Assembly (NCBI GenBank): GCA_021782915.1
Contig: JAJXUK010000016.1
Span: 1 to 40,985, forward strand
Direction of reading: 5' to 3'
From: Actinomycetes bacterium
GTDB taxonomy: Bacteria > Actinomycetota > Acidimicrobiia > Acidimicrobiales > RAAP-2
DNA length: 40,985 nt
Part shown: positions 37,223-40,985 of the stretch, one piece after another
Layout of the letters: each line of letters starts with the position of its first letter
Numbering within the stretch: the first letter of the stretch is position 1
Program-made: the position numbers and the translations under genes
Notes under the pieces: generated by a model
What the model was told of the DNA's origin: nothing
Seen by the model: the letters and a program-made list of their open reading frames with translations, nothing else
Database searches by the model: none

Positions 37223-39286
37223 CTACAGCGAGCGCTCGACCACCTGGGAGATGTCCAGGACGGCCACGTCCTCGCGGCCCGAGGCCTTCACCGCGTCGTC
37301 CAGCATGATCATGCAGAACGGGCAGGCCGTCGAGATCACGTCGGCCCCGGTGCCCAGGGCCTCCTCGGTTCGCTCGAGGTTCACGCGCTTGCCGATGTTC
37401 TCCTCCATCCACATGCGCGCGCCGCCGGCGCCGCAGCAGAAGCCCCGCTCGCGGTGCCGGTGCATCTCGACCTGGGTCAGCCCCGGCACCGCCGCGAGCA
37501 CGCCGCGCGGCTCGTCGAAGACGCGGTTGTGTCGGCCGAGGTAGCACGGGTCGTGGTAGGTCACGGTGCCCGTGTAGTTGATCCCCGGGATCAGGCGACC
37601 CGAGGCCACCAGGTGCTGGAGCAGCTCGGCGTGGTGGATCACCTCGTAGTTCCCACCCAGGGCGGGGTACTCGTTCTTGATCGTGTTGAAGCAGTGCGGG
37701 CAGGAGGCGACGATCTTTCTCGCGCCCACGGCGTCCAGCGTGGCGATGTTGGCCTTGGCCATCTCCTGGAAGAGGTACTCGTTGCCCATGCGCCGGGCCG
37801 GGTCGCCCGAGCAGCTCTCCTGGGGCCCGAGGATGGCGAAGCTGACCCCGGCGCGGTGCAGCATCCGGGCGGTCGACTCGATCTGCTTGCGCCCGCGCTC
37901 GTCCAGGGCTCCCGCACAGCCCACCCAGTACAGGTACTCCACGTCCTCGGGGATGGCCCCGTCGACGACCGGCACCTCGAAGTCGAGGGCGCCCAGCCAC
38001 TCGGTGCGCCTCGAGGAGCCCAGCCCCCACGGGTCGCCCTGGTTCTCCATGTTGCGCAGCAGCAGTCCCGCCTCAGTGGGGAAGCGCGATTCCATCAGCA
38101 CCTCGTAGCGGCGCATGTCGATGATCGCGTCCACGTGCTCGATGTCCACCGGGCACTGCTCGACGCAGCTGCCGCACGTCGTGCAGCTCCAGAGCACGTC
38201 CGGGTCGATCACCGTGGGCACGAGACGTTGCGCCTCGCCCTCGCCGGTGAGCAGATAGTCCGCCGAGGCGAACATGTTCTCGCGCAGCGACATGATGAGG
38301 ATCTTCGGACTCAGCGGCTTGCCGGTGTTCCAGGCCGGGCACACCGACTGACAGCGCCCGCACTCGGTGCACGTGGCGAAGTCGAGCATCTGCTTCCAGG
38401 TGAAGTCCTTGATGGTCCCGGCGCCGAAGACGGTGTCCTCGGTGACGTGCTCCATGTCCATGTCCGGTGTCTTGTCGAGCCCGCCCAGGGCCCGCGGACG
38501 GCGCGAGAAGGCGACGTTGACCGGTGCCATGAAGATGTGCAGGTGCTTGGAGTAGGAGACGAAGACCAGGAAGCCCATGATCACCGCGATGTTGCCCAGC
38601 AAGAAGACCGCCTCGAGCACCGAGTTCACCCCGTAGCCGAGAGGATGGAGCCAGTCGGCCACCACGCGTGAGGCGAAGGCCCACGGCGTGACGGACGCCC
38701 CGCTGAAGCCGCCGACCTCGGCCGCGGAGTTGGAGAACACGTGCTGGAAGGGAAAGTGCCCGGTGACGATCTGCGCGCCGCGGTAGAGCAGCAGCGTGAT
38801 GATTACCAGGGCGATGAGAGCGAGGGTCAGCCACGCCGCGTCGGTGTGGCTGCCGTAGAAGCGCGAGGCGCGTTCCTTGCGCGCCGGAGCCTGGCGAATC
38901 CTGATCAGCGTGAAGACCGCGAGCGAGACGAGCACGGCCACCGAGAAGAAGTCCTCGAGAAAGGCCACCACGGAGTTGGTGCCGATCAGCGGGATGTGGA
39001 AGTCTCGGCTGAAGAGGGCGCCGTAGGCCTCGATGATCGTGAGCAGCAGGATCGCGAAGCCCCACATCGTGAAGAAGTGAGCCGTGCCCGGCACGCTCCA
39101 GCGCAGCAGCTTGCGCTGGCCGGCGACCTCGATCACCTCCGCTTCGGCCGTCCCGGCGAATCCGTTGTTGCGCCGCGGGGCTGGCTGGCCCGAGCGGATC
39201 AGGCGCGAGAGCCACCAGAAGCGCCGACCGGCGATGTAGCCGCAGATCAGCGTGATTGCCAGGCCGATGATGATCCGTGCTGCCAC
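37223..39286 (-). CDS. Membrane Fe-S oxidoreductase, EtfD/HdrD-like (probable ETF:menaquinone oxidoreductase)
   Basis: 687 residues. The N-terminal part (1 to about 250) has five or six membrane helices resembling the NarI/cytochrome b-type module. Two [4Fe-4S] motifs follow: [12 protein letters not shown] (306-317) and [12 protein letters not shown] (368-379). The C-terminal half has two cysteine-rich CCG domains, with [57 protein letters not shown] and CPFCMIML. This layout is that of mycobacterial EtfD (Rv0338c), which passes electrons from acyl-CoA dehydrogenases through ETF to menaquinone. No etfA/etfB lies in the window. AAGGGG precedes the GTG; dcd is 25 bases upstream, same strand. 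Confidence 0.82.
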   Translation of the reverse strand: MAARIIIGLAITLICGYIAGRRFWWLSRLIRSGQPAPRRNNGFAGTAEAEVIEVAGQRKLLRWSVPGTAHFFTMWGFAILLLTIIEAYGALFSRDFHIPLIGTNSVVAFLEDFFSVAVLVSLAVFTLIRIRQAPARKERASRFYGSHTDAAWLTLALIALVIITLLLYRGAQIVTGHFPFQHVFSNSAAEVGGFSGASVTPWAFASRVVADWLHPLGYGVNSVLEAVFLLGNIAVIMGFLVFVSYSKHLHIFMAPVNVAFSRRPRALGGLDKTPDMDMEHVTEDTVFGAGTIKDFTWKQMLDFATCTECGRCQSVCPAWNTGKPLSPKILIMSLRENMFASADYLLTGEGEAQRLVPTVIDPDVLWSCTTCGSCVEQCPVDIEHVDAIIDMRRYEVLMESRFPTEAGLLLRNMENQGDPWGLGSSRRTEWLGALDFEVPVVDGAIPEDVEYLYWVGCAGALDERGRKQIESTARMLHRAGVSFAILGPQESCSGDPARRMGNEYLFQEMAKANIATLDAVGARKIVASCPHCFNTIKNEYPALGGNYEVIHHAELLQHLVASGRLIPGINYTGTVTYHDPCYLGRHNRVFDEPRGVLAAVPGLTQVEMHRHRERGFCCGAGGARMWMEENIGKRVNLERTEEALGTGADVISTACPFCMIMLDDAVKASGREDVAVLDISQVVERSL

Positions 39287-39311
39287 ACGAACCCCTTTCC
39301 CTTAAGGCCGC

Positions 39312-39881
39312 CTACTGGCCCTTGAAGTTCTCCGAGTACCGACTCGGAGTCGGACCACGCTGACCCCGATACTTCGAGCCGAGACCGGCCGTGCCGTAGG
39401 GCCGCTCAGCCGGTGTGGTCATCTCAAAGAAGCTGATCTGACCAATCTTCATCCCCGGGTACAGAGTGATGGGCAGGTTGGCCACGTTCGACAGCTCAAG
39501 CGTGAGGTGTCCATCCCAGCCCGCGTCCACGAAGCCGGCCGTCGAGTGGATGAGCAGACCCAGTCGGCCCAGCGAGCTCTTACCCTCGAGGCGCGCCACG
39601 AGATCGTCCGGCAGGGCCACGCGCTCGATCGTCGAGCCGAGCAGGAACTCACCCGGGTGCAGGATCATCGGGTCCGTAGGACCCACCTCGATGAGCTCGG
39701 TCAAGTCCTCCTGAGCCTCGCGCACGTCGATCACACGTTGGGAGTGATTCCGAAAAACGCGAAAGAGCTGGTCTATGTGAAGGTCGACCGAGGAGGGCTG
39801 AATGCAGTCCTCACCGAGCGGGTCGATCACGATGCGACCCGCGGCCAGCGCCTCACGGATGGACTTGTCGGAGAGGACCAT
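39312..39881 (-). CDS. dcd: dCTP deaminase (probably dUMP-forming, bifunctional)
   Basis: 189-residue trimeric enzyme of pyrimidine deoxynucleotide metabolism. Signatures: [19 protein letters not shown] near residue 27, [20 protein letters not shown] near 99-118, [20 protein letters not shown] with the catalytic Glu, [10 protein letters not shown], and the closing [20 protein letters not shown]. Actinobacterial enzymes of this length convert dCTP directly to dUMP, combining deaminase and dUTPase; that bifunctionality is inferred from lineage. ATG 39881 with a TATCGT -10 ten bases upstream. It probably leads a two-gene transcript with the EtfD-like gene. Confidence 0.93.
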   Translation of the reverse strand: MVLSDKSIREALAAGRIVIDPLGEDCIQPSSVDLHIDQLFRVFRNHSQRVIDVREAQEDLTELIEVGPTDPMILHPGEFLLGSTIERVALPDDLVARLEGKSSLGRLGLLIHSTAGFVDAGWDGHLTLELSNVANLPITLYPGMKIGQISFFEMTTPAERPYGTAGLGSKYRGQRGPTPSRYSENFKGQ

Positions 39882-39891
39882 ATCGCTGGCA

Positions 39892-39897
39892 ACGATA
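39892..39897 (-). promoter_or_regulatory. Candidate -10 (TATCGT) for dcd
   Basis: TATCGT on the minus strand, 10 bases before the dcd ATG; the intervening bases contain no ribosome site. Same hexamer as the asparaginase promoter. Confidence 0.35.
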
Positions 39898-39956
39898 GTT
39901 CTTGTGGTTCATCCCCCGGAGCGCCACTCGCCGGACTCGGAATCCCGGACCCGTAG

Positions 39957-39962
39957 TACGAT
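39957..39962 (+). promoter_or_regulatory. -10 (TACGAT) for tRNA-Gly
   Basis: TACGAT ends 9 bases before the mature tRNA, placing the transcript start 2-3 bases upstream of it. Only a poor -35 is present. Confidence 0.45.
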
Positions 39963-39971
39963 GATCCGGTC

Positions 39972-40045
39972 GCGGGTGTAGTTCAGCGGTAGAACATCAG
40001 CTTCCCAAGCTGAGAACGCGAGTTCGATTCTCGTCGCCCGCTCCA
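39972..40045 (+). tRNA. tRNA-Gly (anticodon CCC)
   Basis: 74 bases fold as a cloverleaf. The acceptor stem GCGGGTG pairs with CGCCCGC (one T-G pair); the D-stem is GTTC/GAAC; the anticodon stem TCAGC/GCTGA encloses loop TTCCCAA, giving anticodon CCC for GGG codons; the T-arm is GCGAG-TTCGATT-CTCGT. Discriminator T, and CCA is encoded (40043-40045). A -10 lies just upstream and a hairpin 6 bases downstream. The 3' ends of tRNA genes are common integration sites, and the base composition changes beyond it. Confidence 0.95.
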
Positions 40046-40050
40046 GTAGA

Positions 40051-40070
40051 CTCTTCCCTGATGGGAAGAG
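40051..40070 (+). terminator. Hairpin terminator after tRNA-Gly
   Basis: CTCTTCCC and GGGAAGAG form a perfect 8-bp stem with a TGAT loop, followed by an A/T-rich ATATTT. It lies 5 bases past the tRNA CCA. Confidence 0.65.
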
Positions 40071-40457
40071 ATATTTCGAGCGACGTTCTCGCGGTGATGT
40101 TCGCCACTTTTCGCCTCCATTCGCCCCTCTTCTGCACGGTTCACTGTCGCAGAAATGTCGCTTGTTGGAGAGTAGCGCCCCAGAGTGACGTCGTGGCCAA
40201 GGATGCGCCGTCACGACGGACGAAGTTGACAGACCGCCGTGCTATCTATCTCTAAGAAGGATTTGCAATCGTTGGACCAAATCATTCGATAGGTGTGACC
40301 GGACCAGGACATCAAAGACGCCAGCGACGACCCAGTCCGAACGCTCCGCTCGACACGTCAGTTCGTCCATGGACGCCGCGATGACGTGGAACTCTTCAAG
40401 AGCCGACTCGAGTTCCTCGACGATCGATGCGAGCACGTCCGGAGGGGGATCGGCCGC
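40071..40457. other. A/T-richer interval downstream of tRNA-Gly with a doubtful minus-strand frame
   Basis: About 390 bases with lower GC than the rest. A minus frame (GTG 40436 to TAG 40242, 64 codons) has protein-like composition (for example ASIVEELESALEEFHVIAAS) but no ribosome site. Upstream of it, in the same frame, are two TAG codons (near 40482 and 40527) with sensible sequence between and beyond, so it could be the tail of a decayed gene. A -35-like TTGACA at 40226-40231 (plus strand) is followed by TATCTC after only 15 bases. No repeat of the tRNA 3' end (att copy) was found within the window. Confidence 0.35.
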
Positions 40458-40619
40458 GTGCTGAAGACTGTCATCTTTGAGCTAAAGCAGGTCGAGGTTG
40501 ACTTTATCGCATACCATCAGGGCCTAAACAACTACCCGGCCGCCGTGCCGCCGGTCGAGTTCGAGGCTGTCTACGATGTCAACATCATCGCAACCGTACT
40601 GATTGCAATCACTGCCTGA
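40458..40619 (+). CDS. Possible small hypothetical protein (53 aa)
   Basis: GTG 40458 follows a strong GGAGGGGG (40441-40448) by 9 bases. The product, MLKTVIFELKQVEVDFIAYH onward to NIIATVLIAITA, has a high-GC third and low-GC second codon position on this strand, as expected for coding DNA. The same frame is open upstream to 40299 with a further GTG at 40386, so the protein could be up to 77 residues. The hydrophobic C-terminal end could be membrane-associated. I recognise no family. It converges on the Mrr-like gene. Confidence 0.4.
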   Translation: MLKTVIFELKQVEVDFIAYHQGLNNYPAAVPPVEFEAVYDVNIIATVLIAITA

Positions 40620-40642
40620 GAGCTTCCATCAGATCCAATGAT

Positions 40643-40985
40643 TCAGTCACCAGCACTGAAGAAGTTCTCGTCGATTCTGTAGACCTTGTAGGTCTTGTCG
40701 ACGGTGACACCCACTTCGTATTTGATCATCAAGTTCGTGAACTCCTCGCCGTCAAGAAGTATGAGTCGCGGGTCCGTGAGATCGCTTGCGTACTCACGGG
40801 CATGAGGTCCAAACCTGCTCGTGGTGATGTAGATGCCCCTCGAGGCCTTCTTCCCCACAACCGCTCCCGCAAAGGCCTGCACTTCAGGACGACCGATTGA
40901 ACTGCTTGATTGGTGACGCTTCGCCTGGACGTAGATCTGGTCAAGTCCAAGGCGATCCTGGTTGATAACCCCATCGACGCCACCG
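40643..40985 (-). CDS. Mrr-type restriction endonuclease, C-terminal part (N-terminus beyond the window)
   Basis: The frame is open from the right edge to TGA 40643 (113 codons). It has the Mrr_cat signature: GGVDGVINQDRLGLDQIYVQ then AKRHQ (catalytic Asp and Gln-Ala-Lys of the PD-(D/E)xK-like fold), IGRPEVQAFAGAVVGKKASR, then GIYITTSRFGPHAREYAS. Mrr enzymes cut DNA carrying methylated bases and act as stress-triggered nucleases. No start is visible because the N-terminal winged-helix half lies to the right. Codon use is more A/T-tolerant than in the housekeeping genes, in line with horizontal transfer. It lies 0.6 kb from tRNA-Gly. Confidence 0.88.
   Translation of the reverse strand, partial: GGVDGVINQDRLGLDQIYVQAKRHQSSSSIGRPEVQAFAGAVVGKKASRGIYITTSRFGPHAREYASDLTDPRLILLDGEEFTNLMIKYEVGVTVDKTYKVYRIDENFFSAGD

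Noticed and set aside
40014-40025. GAACGCGAGTTC, a near-perfect actinobacterial SOS (LexA) box
   Set aside because: The bases are the variable loop and T-stem of tRNA-Gly, so the symmetry is structural.
39909-40214. A 101-codon minus-strand frame containing RATRIELAFSAWEADVLPLN
   Set aside because: It is the antisense of tRNA-Gly; this peptide is a well-known artefact of annotating across tRNA genes.
40226-40252. TTGACA with TATCTC as a plus-strand promoter
   Set aside because: The spacing is 15 bases and the nearest credible gene starts 200 bases away; too weak to list separately.

Overview
The window is a contiguous, high-GC, gene-dense chromosomal segment of an Actinomycetota bacterium. 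The evidence is an HspR-controlled dnaK operon with a HAIR-type operator, a PurSQL-type FGAM synthetase, two DUF4232-like secreted proteins, a Dcd of the dCTP deaminase/dUTPase length, an F420/PPOX-type flavoprotein, an EtfD-like Fe-S oxidoreductase, many GTG starts and several TANNNT-N6-start leaderless promoters. The gene set and order would suit Acidimicrobiia, but that finer placement is an inference.

Layout. 1-15.1 kb: a minus-strand nucleotide block, purA-purD-purB-purC-purS-purQ, then purL, then purF-purM-pyrE. Genes inside each block are fused by GTGA/ATGA stop-start overlaps. The three blocks are separated by low-density stretches holding small or secreted proteins (DUF4232-like, a basic 146-aa protein, a 93-aa helical protein, a 91-aa secreted protein behind a DosR-like box) and a plus-strand PHP phosphoesterase. 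purN, purE/purK and purH are not in the window. 15.2-23.5 kb: a TauE/SafE permease, then a minus-strand transport/catabolic operon of FAH-family hydrolase, LivK-type binding protein, LivH, a fused LivM-LivG protein, LivF and a DUF1275 membrane protein, with a divergent GntR/FCD regulator. 23.5-30.9 kb: an asparaginase-family gene and a five-gene chaperone operon, dnaK-grpE-dnaJ-hspR-clpB, whose TTGACA promoter lies under a HAIR motif. 31.1-33.9 kb: gpmA, strong hairpins, then amtB-glnB(K) behind a GlnR-like box. 34-36.7 kb: marR-MFS(DHA2)-DUF4232. 36.8-39.9 kb: a PPOX flavoprotein, then dcd and an EtfD-like membrane Fe-S oxidoreductase. 39.97 kb: tRNA-Gly(CCC), followed by a less GC-rich stretch ending in an Mrr-type restriction endonuclease that runs off the right edge, possibly the border of an accessory or defence island.

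How it works together: the left half supplies AMP/IMP and UMP precursors; the centre imports and degrades an unidentified organic substrate under GntR control; the chaperone operon is an autoregulated heat-shock unit; amtB-glnB is the nitrogen-sensing unit. No CRISPR array, insertion sequence, rRNA or classic defence cluster other than the partial Mrr was seen. The observations most worth checking are the DosR-like box, the repeated leaderless promoter geometry, the LivMG fusion with its inter-cistronic hairpin, the all-in-one HspR operon including clpB, and the tRNA-Gly/Mrr junction.
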